From Cylindrotheca closterium (lineage: Eukaryota > Bacillariophyta > Bacillariophyceae > Bacillariales > Bacillariaceae), in assembly GCA_933822405.4 (NCBI GenBank), contig CAKOGP040001881.1:248001-312000 (forward strand): a DNA stretch of 64,000 nt, read 5' to 3'. The position numbers and the translations under genes were made by a program. Below, in pieces: positions 11,427 through 20,580 of this stretch (positions are counted from its first letter, which is position 1; each line of letters begins with the position of its first letter). The notes under the pieces were generated by a model. The model saw nothing but the letters and a program-made list of their open reading frames with translations. It did not search any database and was not told the origin of the DNA.

Positions 11427-11544
11427 GGATACGACCATACCAACATGACAGCACCGCTTCCCGTCCGCTCAGCGAAGTTAAGCATGTTCGGGCCTGGTTA
11501 GTACTACGGTGGGGGACCACGTTGGAATCCCAGGTGTTGTATTC
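11427..11544 (+). rRNA. 5S ribosomal RNA
   Basis: About 118 nt. The 5' strand ggatacgac pairs with the 3' strand gttgtattc to close helix I. The conserved interior is present: accatacc near the 5' end, gaagttaagcatgttcggg, and cctggttagtactacggtg, which also forms the Pol III internal control region. A run of T follows at once. It is a lone copy between a mannosidase gene and a repeat-rich gap, not in a tandem 5S array inside this window. Ends were set by helix pairing and could be off by a base or two. Confidence 0.93.
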
Positions 11545-11555
11545 TTTTGCTTTTT
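11545..11555 (+). terminator. Pol III terminator of the 5S gene
   Basis: Two T-runs (ttttgcttttt) directly after the 3' end of 5S rRNA, the usual RNA polymerase III stop signal. Confidence 0.75.
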
Positions 11556-11617
11556 CCGCTTACGAAATTTATTATGTTGCATTCTTGCTTTTCCAGTTTC
11601 CCTCTTTGCTTTTATGA

Positions 11618-11815
11618 ATAGAATTGTAGCGCTCACATCACGGGATCTATTGTAATCATTTCACGGTTTATGGGTACCAAGTATCGTACTCCAAATAAAG
11701 CATGATGAACTCAACATAGAATTGTAGCGCTCACATCACGGGATCTATTGTAATCATTTCACGGTTTATGGGTACCAAGTATCGTACTCCAAATAAAGCA
11801 TGATGAACTCAACAT
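11618..11815 (+). repeat. 98-bp tandem direct duplication
   Basis: The segment 11618-11715 is repeated immediately at 11716-11813, identical as far as I can read (atagaattgtagcgctcaca ... gatgaactcaac). A diverged third copy lies at 12604-12671. The unit contains an aataaa box. The surrounding gap, 11545-12805, holds no supported gene. Confidence 0.9.
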
Positions 11816-12603
11816 CGTCCGAGGACAGCTATGATCAATTGTGGACTGCATGGAGTAACAAATTCGTACCCTGCTGTGCCTGTGGTACAAAAGCATCGAT
11901 CGATCGATATGAGTCAGTCAGATATGGTAGTGACTCAATCGACTACACCACCGACCGAAATTCTGAAAGAGCCCATCTTCATCTTGTACGATAAGACTGT
12001 TTAGATTACAAATCTTGTTATTTGAACATATGCTATTTGCTTACTATACATACACTAGAGGTGTACGCACTTTGAGTTGCAACCTTCGGCCTAGAATACA
12101 TGGAATTTCGAAACATTCAATCCAGTCACATGAAATGTTGGGAAGGGATGGAAACCAGAGTCGGGAATCTCATTTCTGCCGCAGCATTGCAAAGCAACAC
12201 CCAAAGTCGATATATGTATGTATATTGATAACTTTTATCGGGGTCCTACCGTGTCTGGATACCTATACGGGGACTGGGAGAGAGTCTTGGCCACTTCTAG
12301 ATTGCTTGCCGAATTGATCACCAAGGTCAAGTAGGTGCAGTTCAATTACTTCTACCTTGAAATCTCCCATTCCAAGCCACCAAACCTTGTTTGATGTACC
12401 CATGGACGACAAATATGTGTTAGAATACAGAAGTTTGGGGAAATTAGGCCAACAATGCAACACAATTCCAAATTTTTCAACAAACTTACCTCTTTTATGA
12501 CCCGTTTTGGCCTCATGGTTCTTGATGTAGGTTCTTGATGTAGGTCGAATCATTGCCTCAGTCCCGAAATATCCAAACCTTAGGTATCCAAGGGAGACCC
12601 TGC

Positions 12604-12671
12604 TGTATTGTATTCAATTTATGGTCTATGGGTACTGCAGATAAAGCATGATGAACTCAACATCGACCGAG
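12604..12671 (+). repeat. Diverged copy of the 11618 repeat
   Basis: The segment ending ataaagcatgatgaactcaa plus catcgaccgag matches the 3' part of the tandem repeats at 11618-11815, with a deletion in the middle. It suggests a small dispersed repeat family. A 13-bp tandem duplication (ggttcttgatgta twice, near 12518-12543) lies just upstream. Confidence 0.7.
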
Positions 12672-12805
12672 TACTGTAAGTTTTTACCTCAGCAGACGGA
12701 CCCTATACTTTCATTGTTCCTTCCAATCACTGTTGCTTGTAGCCACCAATTCCTCGTCACGGGACCGATTCAATTGGCCATCAATGTTTGGTACTCGAAA
12801 TCAAT

Positions 12806-13696
12806 TTATCCCGACAAGCGAAAGCCTTTGATTGAGCTTCTCAGTGATACCCAATGAGCACCATCTGCAACACCGATGGACTCCGATATCTTCACTTCGG
12901 TTTCGTCGTTCCTATCTGCATTCAAAATGTTGATGTACGTTACTCGCTGGTTGGCTTTCGTTGTTGTCGCTGTTGGCAACATGTATCCAGGGCGGCGTAT
13001 GAACAGATTTGACATTTCAATTGATTCATCGTTCGAAGCTCTCTCCAATGCTTCAGCCTTGACGAATAAGCTCACGGAGATCTGAAATGACGGAGCTGAT
13101 CGACAAGGAAGATCGGTGTCAGATTCGACTATCCTTGGAAGAAGACGTCTCGCAAGAGCATGAACTGGTGGTAGTTTCAATGCTGGATGGCGTTCAAGAA
13201 TCTTCCGTTCTTCTGCAACATTTAGAATGTAGAACTCTTTCGAACGTAGAAAGGATGGTCCCAAAGATATCAATATGCATGAGCAATTTTCGAGAATGCG
13301 GCGATCGATTTGAGACCACTCGAGGTGCCAGGATTCTAGTCGAGTTCGGCATTGGGCAACCTTTCGTCGCTGGGATCGTGACTTTAGAACCTCTCCCTGC
13401 TTGTTGTCTCTCAGTTGCGGTACGCTCAGTGGAATTACACCGCGGGAAAATAAAAGATGGTCCACCAAGATTTGAGTAGCAGATGATAGAATCCAGCTCA
13501 AAGGTACAATTGACTTGATTGGGAGCCGAACAATGATATCATCATCAGTTGAAGTTTGGTTTCGTGCATCACGACCATGTCTCCGAACGACAGATGGAGC
13601 CTTGCTGCTGGATACAGTCCTGCGTCGATAGGTCCGTTTGCCAGGTCGATGATGATCAACGGGCGGGGTCTTTTTCAATAGTGGTGTTGGATTCAT
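12806..13696 (-). CDS. p31comet / MAD2L1-binding protein homologue
   Basis: 296 residues, intronless. After a basic, disordered N-terminus the order of conserved blocks follows animal MAD2L1BP. A helix leads into HLLFSRGVIPLSVPQL (animals: R..LPLPYEQL). Then ISLGPSFLRSKEFYILNVA matches the LGG..LSPKEFYELDL block, and the C-terminal strand SLRSSIKGFRLSG matches APVTFKGFRE. The family has a HORMA-like fold; it binds closed MAD2 and, with the TRIP13/Pch2 AAA ATPase, disassembles the mitotic checkpoint complex, so this protein probably acts in the spindle checkpoint. The start lies 201 bp from the divergent LRR gene, in a promoter with an E2F-like site. The evidence is block order and spacing read by eye, so I am fairly but not fully sure. 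Confidence 0.75.
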   Translation of the reverse strand: MNPTPLLKKTPPVDHHRPGKRTYRRRTVSSSKAPSVVRRHGRDARNQTSTDDDIIVRLPIKSIVPLSWILSSATQILVDHLLFSRGVIPLSVPQLRDNKQGEVLKSRSQRRKVAQCRTRLESWHLEWSQIDRRILENCSCILISLGPSFLRSKEFYILNVAEERKILERHPALKLPPVHALARRLLPRIVESDTDLPCRSAPSFQISVSLFVKAEALERASNDESIEMSNLFIRRPGYMLPTATTTKANQRVTYINILNADRNDETEVKISESIGVADGAHWVSLRSSIKGFRLSG

Positions 13697-13755
13697 GACG
13701 GAGTGATAGAGTGTTTCACCAAAAATGCTAAATGCCGAATCCCACTGTGATTTTC

Positions 13756-13775
13756 CGTTATTTCGACAAATAACG
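13756..13775. promoter_or_regulatory. Perfect 8-bp inverted repeat in shared promoter
   Basis: cgttattt-cgac-aaataacg: two 8-bp arms around a 4-bp spacer, between the p31comet and LRR starts. A partial copy (acgttat) lies at 13789-13795. It may be a dimer-binding site or a hairpin. Confidence 0.5.
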
Positions 13776-13804
13776 TGAGTCCAAATTTACGTTATATAAG
13801 TACA

Positions 13805-13815
13805 TTTTGGCGCGC
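13805..13815. promoter_or_regulatory. E2F-like site in the shared p31comet/LRR promoter
   Basis: ttttggcgcgc matches the E2F/DP consensus TTTSSCGC. It lies about 110 bp upstream of the p31comet ATG and about 85 bp upstream of the LRR ATG. E2F sites mark S- and M-phase genes in many eukaryotes, which would suit a spindle-checkpoint gene. The inference rests on one short motif. Confidence 0.4.
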
Positions 13816-13897
13816 TAAAACGGAAGTGGACAAAAATAAAGATGGATTCACATGAAAAGGATTTCCCTCCACAGAAATCCATATTTGGAAAGAAAAA

Positions 13898-15301
13898 ATG
13901 GCGGAAAGAGACTTGTGGTATGCCGACAATGGCTATTCAATACAGGCCGAAGATCTGAGTTTCAGACTTGAAGACTGGCCATCCCCAGATGCCAAAATCA
14001 ACAAAGTTTTCGCGCTTCGACTGGAAGACCTAACACAACTTGATGACGAGTATAGAACTGATGCGAGAAATCGAAATCTCACACGATTAGAGGCAGCCAA
14101 AACCAGACAATATATACAGAGCATTGACATTCCTTACACTGGTTGCAACGATACTCTTCAATACGACGCGTTGCTTGATTTACTATCGTTTGATGATCGA
14201 ACTTGGGAGTCGTTTACGATGAATGGAATGAACAACACAAGTGACTTTTTTGCAAAGCCAATTTCCTGGGAAAGTCTTTGTTTGCTATTCGGCGTTTTGA
14301 AGAATGTCAAATCGCTGAATTTGATAAGCTACAGTTCTGCTCATCGAGGACACGGTTTGGAAGAAATTTTACAGACTATCTTCTCTTTCGATGGATTGAA
14401 AGAGCTTAGACTGGAAGGGTGGCAAATGGATCGAGTTTCGACGAGCAGCCTTTTTGAACACATTGGTAACAGTGAATCGAATTCCATCAAACTGCTATCG
14501 TTAAAATCTTGCTGCTTTATTGGTGACGAAACAGTTGAAAAGCTTGTCGAAGGTCTGCCACAAATTGAGAAATTGCAAACATTGAATCTTGGATTCTGCA
14601 ATTTAAAAGATGCCGACATCATTCAGTTGTCCCAACAATTACAATCCATCCCATCTGTACAGAATCTTCACATAGGAGGAAATAATTGCCTCGAACAAGA
14701 GTCTGTAAATTCAATATCCGAGTGGCTCAGTGACGAATCTTGTCAGCTGCAAGATCTCAATTTGAGCTCCCTTTGGATTGGATTTGGTGAAGAGGGCCTC
14801 TTGCAGCGATTTGTGGATCTGATTCCTCTCTTTCAAGCTGTTGCTGAAAATCGATCACTTCATAGTCTGGCCCTCGCTGACAATCATATTGAGAACATCG
14901 AAATCAAAGAACTGTGTTACGCGATGAAGAAGAGGGATGATCTCATCTATCTCGACATTGCAGAGAACCCTTTCAATGAAATAGGAGCTGAAGTACTCCG
15001 AGGTTTCGTGCAGCAAGCTACCAGTATGGAGGGTATCAGATTTGAGAACACGTATATGCAGTATAGGTGCGCTGAGTCCATAAAGTTCCTTGTAAAGTGG
15101 AATTCGCTGTCATCGCGCCTGGGAGGTTGCAAAAGCATGCCACTGTCACTATGGCCGCTAGCATTTGCTCGGCTCAAAAGCGAGTTGAATGATCGATATG
15201 ACCACACGGACTATTCTTCAGATGCGACTTTTCGACTCTTGCATACATTGAATGGAGAGTTCGGTCATCCACTGTCATTCAGAATAGCAACCAAGTACTG
15301 A
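13898..15301 (+). CDS. Leucine-rich-repeat protein (diatom type)
   Basis: 467 residues, intronless, no signal peptide or membrane segment. Residues about 130-390 contain irregular LRRs of RNI/cysteine-containing type, for example LQTLNLGFCNLKDADIIQLS, VQNLHIGGNNC, LQDLNLSSLWIG, LHSLALADNHIENIEIKEL and LIYLDIAENPFNEIGAEVLR. The C-terminal segment has the signature MPLSLWPLAFARLKSELND, related to the C-terminus of the LRR protein at 17651. Such LRR proteins are numerous in diatoms and their roles are mostly unknown; a scaffold or ligand-binding role is a guess. It shares a 201-bp divergent promoter with the p31comet gene. Confidence 0.85.
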   Translation: MAERDLWYADNGYSIQAEDLSFRLEDWPSPDAKINKVFALRLEDLTQLDDEYRTDARNRNLTRLEAAKTRQYIQSIDIPYTGCNDTLQYDALLDLLSFDDRTWESFTMNGMNNTSDFFAKPISWESLCLLFGVLKNVKSLNLISYSSAHRGHGLEEILQTIFSFDGLKELRLEGWQMDRVSTSSLFEHIGNSESNSIKLLSLKSCCFIGDETVEKLVEGLPQIEKLQTLNLGFCNLKDADIIQLSQQLQSIPSVQNLHIGGNNCLEQESVNSISEWLSDESCQLQDLNLSSLWIGFGEEGLLQRFVDLIPLFQAVAENRSLHSLALADNHIENIEIKELCYAMKKRDDLIYLDIAENPFNEIGAEVLRGFVQQATSMEGIRFENTYMQYRCAESIKFLVKWNSLSSRLGGCKSMPLSLWPLAFARLKSELNDRYDHTDYSSDATFRLLHTLNGEFGHPLSFRIATKY

Positions 15302-15495
15302 ATCGTGGCAGTGCAATGTGGATGATAGAACAACAACGGCACCATTGTTCATGGATGTCAAATTTTGCAACCCACGTCGACGCTATTACCATCGAGATAT
15401 GGGTATAGAAATAACGAAATAAACTGAGTCAGTCTCCCCGACAAAATCACTGTTGTTCATGTCATTCACCAGCCATCTACAACCCCCAAGCTACT

Positions 15496-16998
15496 TCAGC
15501 AATTGTCGTGTGAAGGCGGACGACCGTCGATTCCAACAGGTTTGATTCCAGTGGGTGTGTACTGAAAATTCATGCCACCCTTTCCTTGGTAATATCGTGT
15601 TGTCCACACATCGATGCTCCAACTACTTCCCATAACCCCCACAAAAAATGTCGCTTCCGTTGCGAGGTGGAAATTCATCACTGATGGGACCAATGAGCCA
15701 TAGTAATCTTTCGAGACCTCATTTTGCGAGCCATACCAATGATCCATCCATAGTTCTCCGCATTCAAAGTACGGTATTTGAGTGCTGAAGTCATCTTCCG
15801 TTTGGATGGGAATGCTTCGGTGCGCCAACGTTTCCCAGTTCTCTTTTGCCATTTGCGATGTCTCGGAATTGGTCGTATGCTCTAGCATACCATCCCTGGA
15901 GACTGCGACAAAGATGCCGCGAATCTTATTTTCGTGCTTCTTGTTGTATTCCGCAGCAGTCGAATCTACCATCGAAAAGATTTGAGTCAAGTTTTTCTCC
16001 ATGCTCTTTCCACAGCGGTGATTCATCATAGTAACCTCTACCCGAGCGTGCAAAGCAACATATGGAGCAATCCTGTCGCTACTACCACCTTGGAAGTAGC
16101 GGACGCATTGATTCGCAATAGACTTCCACTTTGGAGAAGGTCTCAAAGCCTGATGAGAAACTAATTTGATAAGTTCGGAGTTCTGAATAGCTTGTTCAGT
16201 ATTGTTGTCGCTCAATGGATTGTACTTTGCCATATGTGTATAATCATTCCATAGTCTTCCAGCACCTCGACCTCCACCGTAGACATGAGGACGAGAACAG
16301 TTGTAGACAAGGGGTGTAAGGTCCAACTTTCGAGGTTTCGCCAACCTCAAATCCCCGTTTACAAGAGCCCTATTGATATCTAAAACTCGAGACAGGAACG
16401 AAGACCTTTCCTGCAACATTCCAGCCATGGGAGATGCGAACTTGTTGTCATCGGCTTTTCGAACAGACACCTCGTATTCTGATGCAAGAGAATTAATCAT
16501 TTGCTCTGATAGCGGGGCATCGCTGGAGTGGTTTGTCCAACAGTCTGAATTCTCAACATAGGGCACAAGGATTGGTATTTTCGATCCAAATGAGTTCCAG
16601 TGATCAATATCGAAGACTTCGTCCATTGGTATTGGCATGAAAAGTTTGTTGCTTTGACCGTGGAATGTTGTGCTGAAGAGCAAGGTGGGGAGAAGTATTT
16701 GCGTTATGTTGTACCGTTGAGCATACCGCACCAGAGAGACCAATCGAATGGCCTGATTTCGATACCCTCCGATCATACCTGGAGGTGACAGTAGGGCAAG
16801 TGTCTCAGCATAAGGATCAAAGGAGCTTGAAGCATTGTCGCGATAGGTATCAAAGAAGACATCTAGTGTAAAACTATTGAGAGAATGGTGAATGAGGAAC
16901 GACACCAGTAGAGATATTCCATACAATGCAGAAAGCAAGTATACGCATTTTCTACTCAATAAAAGGCGACAGGTTCGCTTTTGAGGCGATCTCGCCAT
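15496..16998 (-). CDS. O-fucosyltransferase-like glycosyltransferase
   Basis: About 500 residues from the ATG at 16998 (opens MARSPQKRTCRLLLSRK). A 521-residue start at 17061 is possible but weakens the type II topology. One membrane anchor follows (about residues 16-36), then a lumenal domain with N-glycosylation sequons. The block PPGMIGGYRNQAIRLVSLVRYA fits the GG-NQ loop of the plant-type GDP-fucose O-fucosyltransferase family (DUF246). PYVALHARVEVTMMNH fits its HxRxE block and GSLVPSVMNFHLATEATFFVG its C-terminal block. The enzyme probably works in the Golgi on proteins or glycans; donor and acceptor are inferred from family only. The GDP-fucose precursor enzyme GMD is encoded at 35641 in this window. 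Confidence 0.6.
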   Translation of the reverse strand: MARSPQKRTCRLLLSRKCVYLLSALYGISLLVSFLIHHSLNSFTLDVFFDTYRDNASSSFDPYAETLALLSPPGMIGGYRNQAIRLVSLVRYAQRYNITQILLPTLLFSTTFHGQSNKLFMPIPMDEVFDIDHWNSFGSKIPILVPYVENSDCWTNHSSDAPLSEQMINSLASEYEVSVRKADDNKFASPMAGMLQERSSFLSRVLDINRALVNGDLRLAKPRKLDLTPLVYNCSRPHVYGGGRGAGRLWNDYTHMAKYNPLSDNNTEQAIQNSELIKLVSHQALRPSPKWKSIANQCVRYFQGGSSDRIAPYVALHARVEVTMMNHRCGKSMEKNLTQIFSMVDSTAAEYNKKHENKIRGIFVAVSRDGMLEHTTNSETSQMAKENWETLAHRSIPIQTEDDFSTQIPYFECGELWMDHWYGSQNEVSKDYYGSLVPSVMNFHLATEATFFVGVMGSSWSIDVWTTRYYQGKGGMNFQYTPTGIKPVGIDGRPPSHDNC

Positions 16999-17264
16999 TG
17001 CTCCTGTCAATCTGCAGATGGACCATGAAGATGGTAAAAATATACCTGTGCCTGCAGACAAGCGATGTCGTGATCGGTACTTTGGGATGATGATGTCTAC
17101 GATACTGAATTCGAAAAATTGTGCGGATTCGGGGGCGGGGGAGAAGTTACATTAGTGTTCCCCTGAATTTACCTCCTTTTTGATCAGTTTAATCAAGCTC
17201 GTCTCATTGTCGTCTTCATACTACCGGTACGTACAGTAGTATTCTATCTTTTCATCAAGAAAGC

Positions 17265-17552
17265 ATGAGCTGTACGTTGGAGATAAAGACACTCAAAGGA
17301 GACTTCAACGTAGTTGAGAATGTGAGCATTGAAACGACAGTTGAAGAATTGTACAACCAAGTTGCTGAAGTTGAGACTACACCTGATGGGAAATGGAAGC
17401 TCATGATCATTGTCAAATCTCCCAGAACACTTAAGCCGATTCAGGATAAGGACAAACAGCTGAAAGATTATGGCGCTTCGGATGGAAGTAAATATAGAGT
17501 TGAAGTAATATTGGATATGGGCGCTTGCCATACATCCTGTAGGCGCAGCTGA
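17265..17552 (+). CDS. Small ubiquitin-like protein, function unknown
   Basis: 95 residues with no intron seen. The order of strands and the helix resembles ubiquitin: CTLEIKTLKGDFNVVENV (hairpin), ETTVEELYNQVAEVE (helix), WKLMIIVKSPRTLKPIQDKD, LKDYGASDGSKYRVEVIL (closing strands, like the LxDY..x..xLHLVL of ubiquitin). It lacks the ubiquitin C-terminal di-Gly; it ends CHTSCRRS instead, so conjugation is unlikely. The start is supported by a compact upstream region containing a TACCGGTA palindrome 40 bp away. Convergent with the LRR gene at 17651. Confidence 0.55.
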   Translation: MSCTLEIKTLKGDFNVVENVSIETTVEELYNQVAEVETTPDGKWKLMIIVKSPRTLKPIQDKDKQLKDYGASDGSKYRVEVILDMGACHTSCRRS

Positions 17553-17650
17553 GCCAGATGCAACCCAACCACATAGGATGAAAGCAGAGACGAAGGATAG
17601 TGCACATCATATAATGAAGAAAACAAGAAGAAGAATGGTGTGTTTTATTT

Positions 17651-19273
17651 CTACCGTAGACAACAATAGTCATCAGTTTTTTGTATAAAAGATTGTATGC
17701 ATCCCTTTGCAAGCAGCGCAAAGATTACGCTTGAAATTCGTTTCGGATCGTCTAGTTCGCATTGGATCTTGTGGAGAACGTGTGTCCATAATGAGGGAGG
17801 ATTCGATTTGCCAACCACCAATTGACCATATTTATGAAAGTCGGCACTATGTAGTAGATTGGTGTCAATGTCCACCAAAAACCGAGACAATCCATAGTTT
17901 TCTCCAGGACCAAAACTATACAGTCGTGGGCATTCCACCAGTGCTCGCCGAAACCAAGCAGTTCGGTCTTCATACTGTGCTCCACGCCGTCGTTTTGATG
18001 CAAATGGAGGTAGACCGACCAGGTGCACCTTTTCAATATATGGGCATCGAAGTGGTTCCAGGAATCTGTCCTCGCCTGACGTCGATAGTTTTGACATATT
18101 GATTAGCTCCAGCGTGTTTAAATGCGGGCAATGCTCTCCAATGATTCGGAGTAGCTCGTTGATCGATTCTATCGAGACGTTCATGTCTCTCAAATATAAC
18201 GCTTCGAGTGAATTGTTCCCCGTTATGGCGGGCAAGAGTGCACTTATATCAAATTCATCATACCGCCGTGGAGGGGAAAGTTTCCAGCCGTTGCTATAGG
18301 ATGATATGCTCTTGAGGAAATCAAGTTTGAGTAGTGCAGTAATGAAAGCGCTTGGATTGCTTTCCAGTTGACTTCGATCGAATTTGAATCCTTCTATGTG
18401 GCGACAACTTTGAAGTGCATTGATGATTTCTTTCGAGTGACCAGCTGTCAGTTTCCAGCCACAAAAATGAATATGCCTCAATCTGGTGTTTTTTTTCATG
18501 CCTGGAAAGATCCAACTCAAAGCATTAGCGTTGGAAGGATCTTTGGTCGTTGATCTTTGAACCCGTAGATCCAGTGTAGCAATCTGGCAATCCTCATGAC
18601 ACAGGCATTGGTTCAGGATTGACTTCTGTTCTGTGGAGAACAAATCATGGACTTGCACTTCCAAATAATGAATAGAATTTTTTCCAACCAGAGCTTGCAG
18701 TATAGGATCGAGACCTTCATCCCATTGTGTAACTTGTGGGATGTCCAATTGATTTCGCGTGAAGCAATCAACATGAGTCCAAGTTCTCACACGCAAAATT
18801 TCCAATCTTGATTGGGGGTTGGTCAGAGCTTTGCAAAAGGATATCAGCGCCGATTTCCTCCAGTTCGGCGAAGCTATGCAGAGAGATATTTCTAGGAGGT
18901 TGGGGTTCAGACACATCCCGTGAACAATCGAAGGAATAAAATTCACATCATCAAAGCAAATCTTCTTCAAAATTCCGAGTTCATTTGCCAGTTGTACAAC
19001 ATGATTCAGATTACAGCCGAACTTTGATCCTCCCAAGGATAGTGTCATAAAGCGATTTCCAACCTCCGAAATTCTCACCAGTAATTCTGACAGAACATTC
19101 CGGACGATGAGGCTCACTTCCATACCATTGGTCGAGCAAATATTAACGCTCTCCTTCCACTCCATCGCTTGTCTGATCTCCGCCACGAGGCGCTCCTCGT
19201 TGGCGGTAAGATTGTATAGAAACAAAGACTTCATGTGGGAAGAAAGAGTTCTCGCATGGAAGGACTGCTTCAA
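17651..19273 (-). CDS. LRR/RNI-like protein with diatom SLW C-terminal motif
   Basis: 540 residues, intronless and soluble. Many degenerate leucine-rich repeats can be read across residues 60-440: LEILRVRTWTHVDCF, IATLDLRVQRS, LRHIHFCGWKLTAGHSKEI, LEALYLRDMNVSIESINELL, LNTLELINMSKL. The C-terminal segment PPSLWTHVLHKIQCELDDP, followed by ISSVIFALLAKG, mirrors the C-terminus of the LRR protein at 13898, which places both in one diatom family. The tail is rich in Cys. An internal ATG at 19234 is a possible start. Function unknown. It shares a short divergent region (about 160 bp) with the dienoyl-CoA isomerase gene. Confidence 0.75.
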   Translation of the reverse strand: MKQSFHARTLSSHMKSLFLYNLTANEERLVAEIRQAMEWKESVNICSTNGMEVSLIVRNVLSELLVRISEVGNRFMTLSLGGSKFGCNLNHVVQLANELGILKKICFDDVNFIPSIVHGMCLNPNLLEISLCIASPNWRKSALISFCKALTNPQSRLEILRVRTWTHVDCFTRNQLDIPQVTQWDEGLDPILQALVGKNSIHYLEVQVHDLFSTEQKSILNQCLCHEDCQIATLDLRVQRSTTKDPSNANALSWIFPGMKKNTRLRHIHFCGWKLTAGHSKEIINALQSCRHIEGFKFDRSQLESNPSAFITALLKLDFLKSISSYSNGWKLSPPRRYDEFDISALLPAITGNNSLEALYLRDMNVSIESINELLRIIGEHCPHLNTLELINMSKLSTSGEDRFLEPLRCPYIEKVHLVGLPPFASKRRRGAQYEDRTAWFRRALVECPRLYSFGPGENYGLSRFLVDIDTNLLHSADFHKYGQLVVGKSNPPSLWTHVLHKIQCELDDPKRISSVIFALLAKGCIQSFIQKTDDYCCLR

Positions 19274-19437
19274 ATATGGTGTCAGAACTAAAGTGTTCTT
19301 ATTTTCATCTTACAAGGCTTTTAGTCGGACTATTCGAATGTTGAACTAAAACTATCGTCGTCATCATCATTCATTCGTTCGACCAACTACTAATACAATA
19401 ATACCGGTACTGTAGTACTGATATCCATCCACCAGTA

Positions 19438-20289
19438 ATGGAGCCACACCGCCTCGATAGTCAATTCAAGTTTCTGAAGCTTTCAGAGCCAAGACCCGGC
19501 GTAGTCGTTGTCCAACTGGATCGACCAAGGAAAAGGAACGCAATCAACACAGAGGGCTGGCAAGAGATTGGTGATGTTTTCACGAGCGTTGCGCAAGATG
19601 GGGCATGTCGATGCATCGTACTTTCTGGAATTGGAAAGGATTTTTCTGCGGGAATTGATATTACAGATCCAGGTTTCTTTTCCTTCAACGATAGCGATGC
19701 GGACGTAGCTAGAAGAGGCCTCTCGTTTCTGCCAAAGGTGAAACAGATGCAAGACTGTTTCACAGCCGTCGAGAAATGTCCCGTGCCAGTGATTGCTGCC
19801 ATACATGGAAATTGCATTGGTGCTGGTGTTGATATAGCTTGTTGTTGCGACGTTAGACTTGCAGCTCCGGAGACAACTTTTTCAGTGCGGGAGGTGAAAA
19901 TTGGCCTGGCGGCAGACATTGGAACTCTTCAAAGACTTCCCAAGATTACAGGCAATGACTCTCGGGTCCGAGAACTTTGTTACACTGGAGAGTTCTTCAG
20001 CTCTCAAGAGGCTCTTTCCATTGGATTTATCAGTCGAATTTGCCCCAATCCATTGGCTGGTGCCATTGAACTTGCCACCAAAATCGCAGCAAGTTCGCCT
20101 GTGGCTGTGCACGGTACGAAGAAGTCCTTGATGTATTCTCGTGACCATAGCGTGGCGGAAGGACTCGAGCATGTAGCTATGCATAATTCACTAGCACTGA
20201 TGACAGATGATGTTCCGGAGGCCCATGCAGCTTCTGCAAACAAAGAAAATCCTTCATTTTCAAACATGCTGCCTTTCTCCAAGCTGTGA
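19438..20289 (+). CDS. ECH1: Peroxisomal delta3,5-delta2,4-dienoyl-CoA isomerase
   Basis: 283 residues, intronless, crotonase fold. The oxyanion-hole segments are KDFSAGIDITD and HGNCIGAGVDIACCCDVRLAA. The three acidic catalytic residues of mammalian ECH1 are present with the same spacing: Asp132, Glu152 (SVREVKIGL) and Asp160 (AADIGTLQRLPK), 20 and 8 residues apart. This arrangement separates dienoyl-CoA isomerases from plain enoyl-CoA hydratases. The C-terminus ends SKL, a type 1 peroxisomal targeting signal. The enzyme shifts double bonds during beta-oxidation of unsaturated fatty acids with odd-numbered double bonds, fitting the polyunsaturated lipids of diatoms. A TACCGGTA palindrome lies 28 bp upstream of the ATG. 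Confidence 0.93.
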   Translation: MEPHRLDSQFKFLKLSEPRPGVVVVQLDRPRKRNAINTEGWQEIGDVFTSVAQDGACRCIVLSGIGKDFSAGIDITDPGFFSFNDSDADVARRGLSFLPKVKQMQDCFTAVEKCPVPVIAAIHGNCIGAGVDIACCCDVRLAAPETTFSVREVKIGLAADIGTLQRLPKITGNDSRVRELCYTGEFFSSQEALSIGFISRICPNPLAGAIELATKIAASSPVAVHGTKKSLMYSRDHSVAEGLEHVAMHNSLALMTDDVPEAHAASANKENPSFSNMLPFSKL

Positions 20290-20580
20290 TGAAAAAATAA
20301 ACAGAGGAGGTCCTCCAACACGGATTAGACGATTCAAACTTAGATTGAAGTTGATCTACAAATTTGGTTCATTTCTTGTACCATCGAGTTTGATACGATT
20401 ATATATGCCATCTACATCCAATGCACCGGATGGTCATGGTGTTTCAGCTAGAACACGGGAAATTGCTCACACAAGTAGCCAGTAGATTGCGTTCACGACA
20501 ATTACTAGGTTGAACAAATGAACCTTACTGGAGTCTTTGCTTTTGCTTGTTGAATGACTACTTCTACTTTTACTGTCTTG

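Noticed and set aside
12015..12317. 100-codon frame in the repeat-rich gap
   Set aside because: Random-looking composition with no conserved motif; nearby repeats show the region is non-coding.
13087..13479. 130-codon plus-strand frame opposite p31comet
   Set aside because: Antisense to conserved p31comet blocks; no independent support.
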